Assembly (NCBI GenBank): GCA_016110215.1
Contig: JADWQD010000010.1
Span: 1,828,905 to 1,892,904 of the forward strand
Length of the DNA stretch: 64,000 nucleotides
DNA from: Capronia americana
Taxonomy: Eukaryota > Ascomycota > Eurotiomycetes > Chaetothyriales > Herpotrichiellaceae
Direction of reading: 5' to 3'
Shown: one piece after another, positions 1-11,174 of the stretch
How positions within the stretch are numbered: the first letter of the stretch is position 1
Layout of the letters: each line of letters opens with the position of its first letter
Notes under the pieces: generated by a model
What the model was told of the DNA's origin: nothing
Seen by the model: the letters and a program-made list of their open reading frames with translations, nothing else
Database searches by the model: none
Translations under genes and position numbers: made by a program

Positions 1-617
1 ACTTGATGCTGGAGGCAACCTTGTAAGGATACCCGGTGCGTTGGGTTGGACTGCATCGTGGTTAGCTTGTCAACGCCGAAGACGCCGTCGTCACCGAAAT
101 GAATTCCACAAGGCGAGAGGTGCGGGCAGCACATTCACGTCTTGTGTGAGGATCGTGTTCGATGCAGTTACACAAGTCGATGACCATGAGGTGCGCGCAA
201 GACATCGCCTGTGACACATACAAGTCCAAGCGGCTTGTCCTGAACGTGGAGCCCCGTAGACACGACGTTCGTCAACGTGTGGGATCAGACTTGAAGCCAA
301 CGATGCGCACAGGACACGTCCCAAACATCACGAGCACAGTGACCGGCGTAGATCCGTAAGAGAATCTCTAACTTGTCGGTCCCAGGGATGGCGAAGACGT
401 GAGGGCAACAGTGAAAAGCAGCGAGGACAAAGAACCGACTCACTTGGCCATGACGAAGAAGGAAGCTCAACCGAGTGAGTCTTGGTGGAGGCGGCTATTG
501 CCGGCGCTAGTGTCGGCGCAGTGATGAAAGCGTGTCCACAAGCAAGAGAGAGAACAACTTGCTGGGCTGAAGTTGTCGCAGAAAAGTCGTGAGAAGGAAA
601 GAAACAAAAAGTCAAAG
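1..617. other. Upstream flank of sec22, no gene seen
   Basis: Only short overlapping reading frames in all six frames, none with a recognisable domain. The stretch directly before the sec22 start should hold its promoter and 5' UTR. No repeat or RNA gene was recognised. Confidence 0.4.
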
Positions 618-1451
618 ATGGTGAAATCGACACAAATAGCTAGGCTGGACGGTGAGTCTCTGAGCGCGGTTTTCGGCATGTCACTAGGGAAAGAGGGCTG
701 ACCGCGCAACGACTCTACAGGCCTCATGCTCGCAGCCTCAGTTGATGATGAGCAGGTACGCATTGTCCCAACGAGTCAGTGTATGGATGTGAGGCTTACA
801 GAAGGACTCTCAGGTGGAAACGGAGCTGGCCGAGGTCAAGTCGCAGGCAAAGATGATCTTTAGGCGGCTGAACCGCAACTCGGAGCAACAAGCGAGCATA
901 GAGTCAGGACAATACACGTTACAGTGAGGCAACACCCGAGTTGTACGCGTCTGGACCGCTCGCACTGACAACTCATTGACAGCTACATCATCAACGACTC
1001 GGTGTGCTTCCTGTGCATATGCGACCGATCCTATCCTCGAAAACTCGCATTTACCTACCTCTCCGACCTCGCGCAAGAATTTACCACCGTCTACCCCTCA
1101 CAACAGTATCTCTCCGCGACGTTGCGCCCTTACGCGTTCGTCGAGTTCGACACATTCATCCAGCGGACGAAGAAGACGTACCAAGACAGTCGTGCGAGCG
1201 CGAACCTGGACAAGCTGAACGATGAGCTGAAGGACGTCACCAAAGTCATGACCAAGAACATCGAGGACCTCCTGTACCGCGGGGACAGCCTCGAACGGAT
1301 GGGCGAAATGAGCGGACGGTTACGTGAAGACAGCAAGAAATACAGGAAAGCCGCAGTGAGGATAAACTGGGAGCTGTTGCTGAAGCAGTACGGTCCGTTT
1401 GTCGGGCTCGGTCTGATCATTCTGTTCTTCCTCATCTGGCGATTTTGGTAG
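618..1451 (+). CDS. sec22: Sec22 R-SNARE (ER-Golgi vesicle SNARE)
   Basis: Predicted 219-residue R-SNARE of ER-Golgi transport, acting in anterograde and retrograde fusion. Four exons fit: 618-651, 721-755, 802-923 and 983-1451, with GT..AG introns of 69, 46 and 59 nt that keep frame throughout. The product begins MVKSTQIARLDG, has an N-terminal longin domain (about residues 1-120), then the synaptobrevin-type helix with the zero-layer arginine in NIEDLLYRGDSLERM, and ends in a hydrophobic tail anchor (FVGLGLIILFFLIWRFW). Length matches yeast Sec22 (214 aa). The start was chosen because the MVKST opening is the conserved N-terminus; exon 1 is too short to appear as an ORF. It converges on elp5, 164 bp away. 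Product identification is confident; exon borders come from splice consensus. Confidence 0.93.
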
Positions 1452-1615
1452 AACGACCGACGGAGAACCGAAGATTCTGGTGTGGTGGAGCGAAGGAGCG
1501 AACCGTCGAAACAGCGTGCATATGATATCCTTTGGCGGACCACTGCTTGGACGATTCATGAAAGTCGGCGAGGTAACGAAATCGAAGCCGGGGCCAAATG
1601 GTCGATTGCACATGG

Positions 1616-2795
1616 TCAGATTTCATCCTCTTCCTCGTCAAAGTCGTCTTCAACGCCCATGTCGTACAAGATCCTGCCACCCTCGCCTCCGCCTCCCGCC
1701 TTCTGAGCGTCGAAGTACGGCAAGACCACGCCTTCGCGCTCCAGCCGCTGCCTCTCCGTCAACCCTAGCTCGAAGGTCATACCTGACAACTCCTGATCCC
1801 CGTCGGCCGCCTCGTCCTTTGGCCTGCGGAAACGGGGATGGTCATCCAACAGGATGACGGTCTCCCGGAATGCCTGAATCTCGCCCGTCCTCCCGGCATT
1901 CGCCGCCGTCGGCAAAAAGAACCACTCCCTCACGCCCCGTCCACTCTTCCTCCGGTGCTCCAGTTCCAGCACGATTCCCCTCTCACCGGAATTCATATCT
2001 GGCACTGGTTTGGGCTTCAGCCCGACGACCACACCCTCGATCTCCCCAGACAGACCAGACGACGGCGAGGCGAGCGATTTTGCCCGCGCAGCTCTCTCGG
2101 CGAGCAAAATGGCTAGTGAGTGGACCGTTATGACGGTCGTGGCGAGGTAAGAAAGAAGCGACAGCGGTGACGGACTGTACCCCTGTGGTGATGCAGCACT
2201 TGAGGGCGGAGGAGGCAGTGGCACATCAGCGTGATAAACCGCGACCAACGAAACCTGAGGTGGCTGCTCCTGCTCAGCCCTGCCAGGCTGCACGGCCACT
2301 GGCTGAAGAAGGGACGAGAGGAATGCCGTCAAGTTCAGATTATACGCGGGATCTGTTGAAAGCGAGGCCAAGGTCGTAAGCGAGTCCAGGATCACAAGAA
2401 ACCCTGGCGACAGTATCATCAGCATAGGACATGAAGAAGAAGAAACGGAAGAAAGGAAACACCGTGTCCATACTCTTCCCAGCATTTCGTTTGAAGACAT
2501 CCGTCAGATCTTGCACTATCTTCTGCCATCCTGCTGCTCTCTCCCCCACACGGTGCCCGGGCAGGAAATAATCGACATTCGCGGGCTTCACGACCGTCTC
2601 GAATGCTAGAAACACCGTAGTCACCAGTTTTGAAAGCTTCGCCCGCCGCAGGTATTCTCGTAACAGCGGCTTGGCCGGCTGCTCCAAGGTGTCGAGCACA
2701 AGCGTGAACGGCGACGTCTGAGATTGTTGGGAAAGAAGTTTTGAGATCAACAGCAGGTTGTGTGTTCTGCGGTGCTGGAGGTTCGTGTGCGCCAT
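1616..2795 (-). CDS. elp5: Elongator complex subunit Elp5 (Iki1)
   Basis: Elp5 belongs to the Elp4-5-6 RecA-like ring of Elongator, which supports wobble-uridine modification of tRNA. Two exons, 2795-2474 and 2403-1616, flank a 70-nt intron (donor gtatgg, acceptor gccag, branch-like gctgat). The spliced product is 369 residues. Recognisable parts are the N-terminal block QHRRTHNLLLISKLLS and TLVLDTLEQPAKPLLREYLRRA, a central RecA-like half, and the acidic C-terminus ILYDMGVEDDFDEEEDEI typical of fungal Elp5. The start at MAHTNLQHRR was preferred over an upstream in-frame Met at 2861 because conserved sequence begins there. A proline/serine-rich insert lies in exon 2. It shares its 5' side with the broken FAD monooxygenase. 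Confidence 0.85.
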
Positions 2796-3464
2796 GACCG
2801 ACCGCGACGATGGCACAAACACCAAGGCACAAGCGCAGGCCTGTCTGATTCTTTCAATCACTATCGATATCGATGTCCCAAGGCGGGCCTGAGAACATGG
2901 AGATTAAAGTCAGCCTTGCAAGCCTTGTTTGCGCATTTGGTCTGGAAACTGCGCCGTATCTCGAGCGCGTCATGGATTCTAAATCGGGCAATGCTTGGCA
3001 CCTGGTTAATTTTTACTTGATACACTTCTAATTCTGTTCCCTGTAATGTTATTCAATTCATTACGTAGACTAGGTTTGGATCGTTGCGCCTCCTCCTTCG
3101 ACCCAGGGCTTTACAAATATCGGGTCTCATACACCGTCTTTCAATGAGATGATAGTGTTCATGCTCTGCGCTTACATCGTGACTCCTCGACGATGCGGCT
3201 CCCATTTTGCACGGGGCCGGAAGCGATGCAATTGCCGGGCCTGCGTTCCGGAAATGGATACCCGCTGAGTACAAGCTGACATAGTCGATACAGATTTGGT
3301 CAGGAACATGAATGCACTTGGGTATGAAAAGGGCACATAGAGTCCGAGACAGGAGTATTTCGCTCCCGCTCTACGATCCTACTGTATCTTACTTGTCGTG
3401 ATCTGCCGGGTGAGATATCCGTCTCTCTACTTGACGAAGTCACCCACAATTCTTAACCACCAGA
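2796..3464. promoter_or_regulatory. Divergent intergenic region between elp5 and the FAD monooxygenase remnant
   Basis: 669 bp between two divergent starts, presumed to hold the elp5 promoter and the remains of the monooxygenase promoter. No convincing gene, repeat or known site was recognised. Confidence 0.35.
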
Positions 3465-4492
3465 ATGGACAAAAGCCAGTACAAGAATGATGACTCTTGG
3501 TGTCGCAAGGCAGAGAAACATCTGCGCATCATCATCGTCGGCGCCGGGATCCAGATGGCACCAAACATGGCGCGCGTCCTGTCGAGACTGGGCTTGTTAG
3601 AACAGCTTCTCGAAAAGACCAATCTGCTTACGCGCAACTCGTTGCGCCGGTACCCCAACTACGAAGAACTGTCGACCGCGCCCCTGATGCCGGCTATCGG
3701 CGACAAGTACGGCGCGCCCTTGGGAATCATCCACCGGGGCGATCTGCAGTGGATCATCCTCGAGCACGCACAGAGTCTCGGCATCGATATCCGAACGGAC
3801 CATCGTGTCGTGGACGACGACGAGGAGTTCAAGCCCCGCGTCCGGACCCAATCAGGCGAACAAGGGCTCCAAGCAAGAAATGCTGGATTTCTACAAGGGC
3901 TGGGCGCCCCTGATCCAGAACCTGCTCAGATACGTCCCCGAGGGCGAAGTCATGGAGTGGACGCTGAACATGCACCAGCCGCTCCCGACGTGGGTGGAGG
4001 GTTCGGTCGCCCTCATTGGTGACGCGTGCCACCCGATGTTGTGAGTATCGGCACTTCACGCAGTCTGAGTCTCATGGTGTTGACCCCGTGTGCAGGCCGT
4101 ACGTCGCGCAATGTGCCGCGCAGGCGATCGAAGACGTGGGCGTGCTGACCGAGTGTCTCGCCCAGACCGGGGACATCAAAGTCGCCCTGGCGGTGTACGA
4201 GCTCGTGCGCAAGGACCGCGCCGAGAAGATCCAGACCTCGACGGTCGACACGCGCGAGGCCCTCCACCTGCCCGACGGTCCGGAACAGCAGGCGCGGGAC
4301 GAGATGATCAGACGTGCGGCCAAGGCCCAGGGTGGCCAGAACCCGGATAAGTGGGCGGACATCGAGTGGCAGCACTTCATGTATGGCGTGGACGTCATGC
4401 AGAGGACCAGGGACGAGTGGGTCGAGCTTGTGGAGAAGGTCGAGGCCCGTCATTTGGACTTGATCAAGCGGATTACCAGCCACGGCATATAA
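3465..4492 (+). pseudogene. Broken FAD-dependent monooxygenase (salicylate hydroxylase type)
   Basis: Remnant of a group A flavoprotein monooxygenase. Frame 1 (3465 to about 3850) gives LRIIIVGAGI followed at once by QMAPNMARVLSRLGLLEQL. In intact relatives the GAGI of the FAD-binding Rossmann motif and the GAGIQMAPN motif are about 30 residues apart, so the intervening segment is missing. After EEFKPRV the frame breaks, and the sequence resumes in another frame (about 3850-4044) with EMLDFYKGWAPLIQNLLRYV and the conserved GDACHPM motif; the substrate-binding middle (my estimate 130 or more residues) is absent. A normal-looking intron (gtgagt...gtgtgcag, about 4041-4095) then leads to the C-terminal part ending at 4492. 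Two internal deletions and a frame change argue against a functional enzyme. It converges on the DUF3433 gene. Confidence 0.8.
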
Positions 4493-4560
4493 AAAGAGAG
4501 TCATTGACGGGGGTTGCTTGCGGTCGCGGTTGCAGCAAATAGTGTACGCTTAGTTAATCC

Positions 4561-6693
4561 CTATACCTCCACGATCCTTGATTCCGGAGGGACATCCCAC
4601 TTTTCCACCGTCCACTTCTTCCTCCGCACATTGTCGCGATAGGCACCAGCCCACGGGACGCTCAGTCCGCAGAGGCGATGCTGCCGTCGTGCATGTGCCA
4701 GAACACGACCATCCAGCGCTGCTTGAGGGTCGTTGCGCAGATCGGACGCCAACGCGCCGACGTCGCTCTTGTGCAGCAGGATGGCCGACCCGAGCAGCCC
4801 CGTCGGCTCTTCGAACAGCGCGCTCTCGTTATTGATGACGTCGACAGCAATCCACACTGTCAACACGGCCAGGACCGCCAGCGCGCCGAGCAGGACGTTG
4901 GCGATCGAGTCGACGACGACGAGGCGCACGGTCGGCATGGTCAATGAGCCTTCGACTGTATTTCCGCCGGCGGCGCCCTCATCCGCGTGCCAGAGGAAAC
5001 TGCTCACCATGACGGCGTGCGCGGCGGCGAAGAGCGAGGACGTCGCATTCATCATCACCTCCGGGGCGAAGGGCGATTGGGGGCCCGCATGCTTCCTCGC
5101 GTGCGCCAGTATGATGCGTCCGAAATCCGTGGCCGACGTCGTTGCCGTGTCGTCGACGATGCTTGGCTGGTGGAGCTGCTGCTCGAAATGCTGGTAGTAG
5201 ACTGGCATGGGGTTGTCCAGGGATTGGAGCCCGTGCTCGTGCTCGTGGAAACTGTCGATGGCGGCGGAAGGAACCCCCAGCGCGTAAGTGACGTTCAGAT
5301 TCCCCGAATGGCGAAAGTACGCCGTCCTGCAGGACAGGACTGTCGCCTCCGACGGCTCGATCGTGTCAGGGTCGGGGGTGTGGGCGGCCAGGACGAAGAG
5401 GCGGCTCAAGCCCGCGTCGAGGGGGCAGCTCACGTTGGAGAATGTCTGGAGGTAGTTCTCGAACCCGGCTGTCGCGGTGATGAGGGTGGGCGAGAAGTCG
5501 CAGCCGTGGTCCCGTGCGCCGAACGTCCAGCCGTTGCCGTCGGCAGTCTGGTCTAAGACGTATTCTCCCTTTGCGAGAGACCGGCACCGTAGACGCGCCG
5601 AGTAGGCCGTCGTGTTCGCCAGATAGGTCGCCAGCGTGCTTGGTTTCAGGGCCAGCGCGGGCCGTTCAAAGCTCTGAAAGCTCATGTTGGATGTCGTCCA
5701 GGCGGGGAACAACCCGCCGTACACGAGCGTGCTCGACACCACGTCCAGTACCGGCGTCAGGTCGGAATAGTAACCAAAGGCGGACGGCTGGAACGTCGAG
5801 CTGAGGCGTGTCTGTTTGGTGGCAACCATGGGGACAACGTCGGCGATGAAAAGGTGCGATGCCAGGGAGCTCAAAAACAGGCTGATCAGCAAGGCTGCGA
5901 GAAAGCTCACGCTCAGAGTCCAATGATTGTTCCGGATTGCTGTCCAGGGTCGAACCGCTGCGACCGTGCGGCGATAATCAAGCAAGATCGAGGTCTTGGT
6001 CTCCGAGCCGCCGGGCCGTCTCAATGCGACGAAAGGCTGCCTTTCACCGAGAGCGTCGATGACCGCCGCGAAATACAGGCCGAATATCTGGAATACGAGC
6101 ACCGGGAAGAAGGTCCACCACAAGCTCTGGCCGACCTGGTAGTTCAGCACGGTATTTGACGAGTTGGACACGTCGGCGAGGCCACGTCTCGAGTGGGAGA
6201 TCACCTTGACGGCGACGATGCCTCCTACGAGACCCAGATCAAAGAGCAAGAAGGCCAGCAAGCCATGAGGAGTTAGCCAGAACGGCGTCCATTCCTTTGG
6301 GCTCCTGTTGCTGTAGAATCGCCGGCAGCGACCGATGAAGCTGTCCGTGGGAGCCTGACCCTGAGCAGCATTTGGCAGTGGAGTGTGACCACCGGCAGAC
6401 GTGGGGCCAGCCGCGTTTTGAGATGTTGCAGGGGCAGCGGTATTCTGAGTTGATGAAGGTGGGGGTGTCAACGGCGCGGGATGCGTCGCGTGAGGGTTCA
6501 CAGCGGGGAGAGCCGGTAATCTACTGAGCGGGACTGCTGGGAGCTGCCAGGAGCCCGCGGGGGATGACGCGGTTGGTCCTGTTGATTGCGACGAAGCAGG
6601 TGGGTTCATCGAGGCCGATGAAGTTGCAGAGGCGGGTGCACCAGAATGGCCCCCTGAAGCCTGGCTGCCAGGATGTGTCTGCGTCGAAGCCAT
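4561..6693 (-). CDS. DUF3433-type multi-pass membrane protein
   Basis: Single-exon ORF of 710 residues. The first ~130 residues are low-complexity Ser/Thr/Pro/Ala and probably disordered. The motif RSPKEWTPFWLTPHGLLAFL then leads into a first membrane span (LLAFLLFDLGLVGGIVAV). Further hydrophobic spans are WWTFFPVLVFQIFGLYFAAV, WTLSVSFLAALLISLFLSS and, near residue 600, VLLGALAVLAVLTVWIAV. This layout, with a large Asn-glycosylation-rich loop between spans, is that of the fungal DUF3433 family, whose function is unknown. Many family members carry two such units; this one appears to carry one. It ends 69 bp from the monooxygenase remnant and is divergent from the secreted protein gene at 7347. 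Confidence 0.8.
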   Translation of the reverse strand: MASTQTHPGSQASGGHSGAPASATSSASMNPPASSQSTGPTASSPAGSWQLPAVPLSRLPALPAVNPHATHPAPLTPPPSSTQNTAAPATSQNAAGPTSAGGHTPLPNAAQGQAPTDSFIGRCRRFYSNRSPKEWTPFWLTPHGLLAFLLFDLGLVGGIVAVKVISHSRRGLADVSNSSNTVLNYQVGQSLWWTFFPVLVFQIFGLYFAAVIDALGERQPFVALRRPGGSETKTSILLDYRRTVAAVRPWTAIRNNHWTLSVSFLAALLISLFLSSLASHLFIADVVPMVATKQTRLSSTFQPSAFGYYSDLTPVLDVVSSTLVYGGLFPAWTTSNMSFQSFERPALALKPSTLATYLANTTAYSARLRCRSLAKGEYVLDQTADGNGWTFGARDHGCDFSPTLITATAGFENYLQTFSNVSCPLDAGLSRLFVLAAHTPDPDTIEPSEATVLSCRTAYFRHSGNLNVTYALGVPSAAIDSFHEHEHGLQSLDNPMPVYYQHFEQQLHQPSIVDDTATTSATDFGRIILAHARKHAGPQSPFAPEVMMNATSSLFAAAHAVMVSSFLWHADEGAAGGNTVEGSLTMPTVRLVVVDSIANVLLGALAVLAVLTVWIAVDVINNESALFEEPTGLLGSAILLHKSDVGALASDLRNDPQAALDGRVLAHARRQHRLCGLSVPWAGAYRDNVRRKKWTVEKWDVPPESRIVEV

Positions 6694-7346
6694 GACTAGC
6701 TCTCAGTTCCTAGAGTCCGGTGAAAATGAGATAGGTGCGTTACCAATCGCCCGTGCAATGAAATAGAGACCGGCATGGCTCGTCACACACAGCTTCTGCG
6801 GCCCTGCCTTTGTATTCGAGGCATCGCCTACTCGTCAGTCAGCAAGGGCGCTAGCTGTATCAGGTGCCAGGAACGTGGACAGTATGCCTTGGCTAACGGA
6901 GGTGCAACAGAGCCACACTCTGCCCTATACTATGAAGCATTGAGCGTTCGTCCGATGGTAAGGCGCAATGGAGGGGTCCTCTGTGGCCAGACTCTTTCTC
7001 AGCTGGAGGTGAATTCGCCGTGGCGTTCACGCCATGGCTGACCACATCTGCCGCGATTGGATGTTGATCCAGATCGCTTCAGGCAGCAGTTCGTTTGGGG
7101 CAACACATGAGGATGGGCATCGCCTAGCCGTTGCCACACTCTGGCGTCCACGGGTCTCGTGCACTTCACAAAGCCATGTTTCCAGCCGGCACGACTTCGA
7201 GGAATTGGCAAGGCGGAAAGTTCACAGACACAGGCTGCCGGGATGCTCGCGGAGATAAATCCTCAGCACGTCCGCCTTGGATATCAGTTCTCGTTTCTCC
7301 GCTCGTAGCTCGTCGCCAACCGCAGATATTCGTTCCATTTGACACG
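6694..7346. promoter_or_regulatory. Divergent promoter region, DUF3433 gene / secreted protein gene
   Basis: 653 bp between two divergent start codons. Small ORFs here have no recognisable content. No repeat or RNA gene seen. Confidence 0.35.
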
Positions 7347-8144
7347 ATGCTCTCCGCGTTCTTGATTTTATGCGGCCCCGTCCTAGCCCTTGCACAGACG
7401 ACTCAAATAACAAAATGCTGGTCCGGCGGAACGACATATGTTACCACCCTGCCTGCGTGTAACAATTTTGCAAGCTCGCATTCGAAGTGTTTTGCGCTGC
7501 CCGGCCCAACTTCAGTGGACACGCCGGCGTTCAAGGACTGCATTTGCGAGCAGAAGTTCTTCGATCTGATCGTCGAGTACGTGTCACTTTCATACGGTGT
7601 GCACACCGTACAGTCCTGACCTTGTCGCAGCTGCCAGAGCGAGACCCGCCTGTGCTTGGAGTCACTCGAAGAAGACGGCGCTGCGCAGCAAGCGATCTCG
7701 AATTGGCACCAAGAATGCAACACGTGGATCGACTTCAGGGTCACCACCCCAGTATTGTCCACCCCGTCGGTCACCCTACCCCCGCTTGCAGAGTGTGAGG
7801 CCATCAAGACGGTGTGCAAGATCGGGGGCGACTTGACCCAGTCTTGCAAGCAGCTGTATGGATCTTACACGGACCTGCTCGCCCACCCCAAACTGCAGAG
7901 TTGCCTTTGTAAGCCAAGCATACTGTCCATGGAGTCGCGATGCATCGTGGATGGCGACATCATCTGCAAGACCCAGTCGGCGTCGGTGGGCGATCTCGAT
8001 CTGTGGAGGGAATGTCCAGTAAGTTTGAATCCGAGCCGTCCCAAGGCATCGCTCAAGCCCTCTCCACAGTTGACGGCACGGCCAACTGCTGCTCGGGTCG
8101 AAGCCAGAGCAACCCCGCCCGAGATCCGATCCTGGTATGCATAA
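7347..8144 (+). CDS. Secreted cysteine-rich protein, unknown function
   Basis: Starts with a clear signal peptide (MLSAFLILCGPVLALAQ) at an ATG inside a longer ORF. Exon 1 is 7347-7576; a 54-nt intron (gtacgt...gtcgcag) joins in frame to exon 2 from 7631. The mature protein has many regularly spaced cysteines (CEAIKTVC, SCKQLY, CLCKPS, RCIVDGDIICK, REC), consistent with several disulfides. It recalls secreted or cell-wall-linked proteins of the CFEM-like sort, but I see no exact CFEM pattern. A further possible intron, 8019-8069 (gtaagt...cacag), is 51 nt long, so the downstream frame is the same whether it is spliced or retained. If retained the product is 247 residues. The C-terminus is therefore the least certain part. 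Confidence 0.6.
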
Positions 8145-9146
8145 ATGCGGGGCTTGCGGCTGACGGAGAGAAGTGTGCATGCTGTCGGGAGTTCCGGTGG
8201 CGGTCAGGTCTTCGATTTCAGGTCTTGACATCTCAAGCTTTTTCTCGTCCGATGTTGCAAAAATGGATAATTTCGAGGGTACTTTCCATCTTCTCATATC
8301 CGTAGACGCCTCATGAATCGATGCTTCAGACGGCGTTGTAGCCTTCCGATGTCCCATTGAAGCCGAAGACGTTCGTGCACGGGGTGTGAAGCCTAGACAA
8401 GCCTCGGTTGTGGAGGTTGTGGCGGACATCAGGAAGCTTGAATGAGCTTCGCCTAACCGGGGTGTTGCTGCCTAGTATCGCGAGCTTCTCCATCTTCTCG
8501 CATCATGTCCCGGCGAAGACGCCTTGGAAGGAGGCCTAGACCGATACGTTTAGGGTCGTGGCTTCATGCAAGCTGCATGTGACTGCTTCTTTCAGATGCC
8601 CAACTTACTCGATTCGTCCTGCTACATTTCAGCTCTCGCTTCTCGGCCTCCTCCCTGGCAATTCCTTCTCTTTCCGAGACAAGCTCGGCCTGACTGTGCT
8701 CTAGAACTGGCTCATCTGAGCCCCTTGGCGACCGAGTCTCAGCATGATTGCCTTACCCTGAACCCTCGAAAACAGGAGACGGATTTTCATAACCCAGACC
8801 TTCGTTTCATCATTAATACTCCAGTGTGTGTACTACTCTGATAGCGGATCGGGCGATGATGTCGTTGCTACCTGGCGCACTCCCTCCGCGTTTGAGATCT
8901 GCGAGAGACTCCGTCTAGCTCTGCCGCCGTGAGATTGGTCGTCGGAGGTGGTCCAGACTGACCGGTTGAGTACTTTGTTCGCAATCATCTCTGTCGGTCG
9001 TCTCGTGGTATGAGATGTGCGGGTCGCTGACTTCCACCACGGATGAACACGTTGTCACATACGACACGCATTGCCGCCCCCAAACAGCGCATATGGGTGT
9101 CGCGAAGTCGCTATAATGTGCGCCGAGAAACTCATGCTTTCTGGGA
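8145..9146. other. Intergenic, no gene recognised
   Basis: About 1 kb between two converging genes. Only short unsupported ORFs on either strand (for example 8566-8841 +, 8915-9214 -). Nothing repeated or RNA-like was recognised. Confidence 0.35.
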
Positions 9147-11174
9147 CTACGGTTGGTCTTGGGGTCTGCCGTGGAATGTTGCCTGATCTTCGATGACGGT
9201 ATCGTTGACAGCAACTACGTGGCGACGATAGAGTTCAACATGCCTTTGTGATCCGGCTTTCGGATCATTGGCCGGAATGCCGGACAATATCAGATCCTGC
9301 TCTGTTGTCGCAGGACTTGTAGAAACATTCTCGTGTCTGAAATAGATCGCGCTTCCGTTCTGGGTCGTGCTTAAGCAACTGCCCACGAACGCTCCATGGC
9401 GCCGGGGCCAGCCCACAGTGTACGCATCTGAGTCATTGAACAGGTCTAGGCCGGTGGGAAACACCGACTGGCCGTACACTTGGATATCCTGTCCTCGACT
9501 GATTGTGGCGGATATGAAGAGCGTGTGGGCTGTCTTATCTTGGACGGTGGTGCTCTTGACGTAAAGAGGGTAGCTGAAGGTCCGAGAATAGCCTTCCGAC
9601 GAAGCCACGCTGCCGCTCATATGCTGTGTTGTCACTTGGGTCACCCCGAAGTCGGAGATGTAGTCCCAATTGGAGTATATGAGAGATTGCCGCCAGGATG
9701 CTGCCTTGATACCATGGGAGGTCTCCACTCGTGACGAGACGCTCAACTCGCGGGTGACGTCGAGAGTATTCGTCAGCGTCTGGTTGGTGCCATTAGGACT
9801 GGCACCGATCTCGGAGTAGAGCAGCAGAGAAGGTCCGGGCACGAGGGGAGTCGGGTTTGTCCCGGTGGTGACCGTTCCATCGTGGTCGAGCCAGATGAAT
9901 ATCTTTCCTGTGATGACCTGTGGGCTGTGAGCACGAGGCGCCACAACTCTTGTTTAGCTTACCCAATAGCTTCCCACCGTTTCAGAGAGCCGACCGTGGC
10001 CCTTCCCGTCGTCATCGATCCCGACCACTCTGATTGCAAAAGCGTGGCTTTCACCGTCGCATAGCAGGGGCAGCCAGGGCGTAATATCGATTTCATCTTC
10101 ACGGATATCGAATGCATCGATACCGACTACGGGTCGCCAGAAGCCGGGCACGATGCCACCGGTGAAGATGACCGGAAACGGCCAGACGACGCCGGCCAAG
10201 CGGCCATCGATCAGAAGCTGGATTTCCCGGAACGGTGAGTGACCGGGAAGGGGATCTGGCCCGAAGGTGTGGACATTCGAGGAGAACACATTGGAGTACC
10301 AGAACTCTACGCGGCAAAAGGTCAACTCGGGGTATCTCGACCGGATAGACCGACGCACCTTCGTCCATCTGGCCCGTGGCGGCGACGGTGAACACCGCAC
10401 GTTCCACATTCTGCGGTAGCACGATGCTGTCTTCGGCCGTAACACGGGGGTAATGGGACGATTTCCGGAAGTCGATGGCGCTTCGTCGGGTCGGTATCGG
10501 CAGAATGATATCTGCGGGATCAATTGTGGTCACGGACTCGAAGAACGTCGCCTGCAAGGTAACGTTGAAAGCGGCGGTATAATTCTCATTGATGAGGTTG
10601 CCAAGGTCGAAGACGAGCTGTTGAGGCTCGAGAAAGAGGGAGAGGAGGTACGACACGTCCTTGACGTGTGTCCAACTGCGGGCCAATTAGCATTATTCAG
10701 AGAGAGTGGTGCGGGCTCGCCATACATGATACCGTCGCGGGTAGGTTCAGCTGTGCTGGTCCGCCAGACTTCGACATCTCCTAGGTAGGCCACCGCCAGG
10801 CGATCGAACTGTCTTCCGGCAGCTTCAACGGTGAGATTCAGCGTGACACGGTTGAAAGAGCACGCCGGCGGTACGTAAGAACCAACGAACGGGTCCCCAT
10901 AGCTGTTGCCGAACGAATGGACCATCAGGGTTTGAGTGACGACGCAGCCATAGTCGTGTACGTCGGCTGCTACTGGCAATCCTTGGCCATTGCTGAGCAG
11001 ACTCGCTTGTGCCACTCCCCGTGGTGCGAGGAGAGGTGGGGACACTTGGAAGACGCGCAGAACTGATGATGCAGCGACAGCGACCGCCTGTTCCAGGATC
11101 CGCATATCTGCCTGGCAGGCGCAAAGCAGACCTTCCAAGGCACGATAATTCAACGAACGATCGAGAGCCGACAC
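9147..11174 (-). CDS. Peptide-N4-(N-acetyl-beta-glucosaminyl)asparagine amidase A-like protein
   Basis: Family predicted to release N-glycans from glycopeptides in the secretory pathway or outside the cell. Four exons read on the minus strand: 11174-10726, 10675-10359, 10306-9963 and 9917-9147, with introns of 50, 52 and 45 nt that keep frame. Family landmarks: LRVFQVSPPLL; DRLAVAYLGDVEVWRTSTAEPT; then WTHVKDVSYLL; FWYSNVF; PFREIQLLIDGRLAGVVWPF; FTGGIVPGFWRPVVGIDAFD; and HVVAVNDTVIED at the end. The N-terminus is unsettled. The stretch before LRVFQV lacks a clear signal peptide, and a good donor (gtaagt at about 11188) with an acceptor near 11111 suggests an upstream exon encoding a hydrophobic leader near 11190-11270. 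Divergent from the cyclin gene. Confidence 0.82.

Noticed and set aside
7776..8429. 217-codon ORF on the - strand
   Set aside because: Overlaps the Cys-rich secreted protein exon, has no motif, and the + strand frame has a signal peptide and ordered cysteines.
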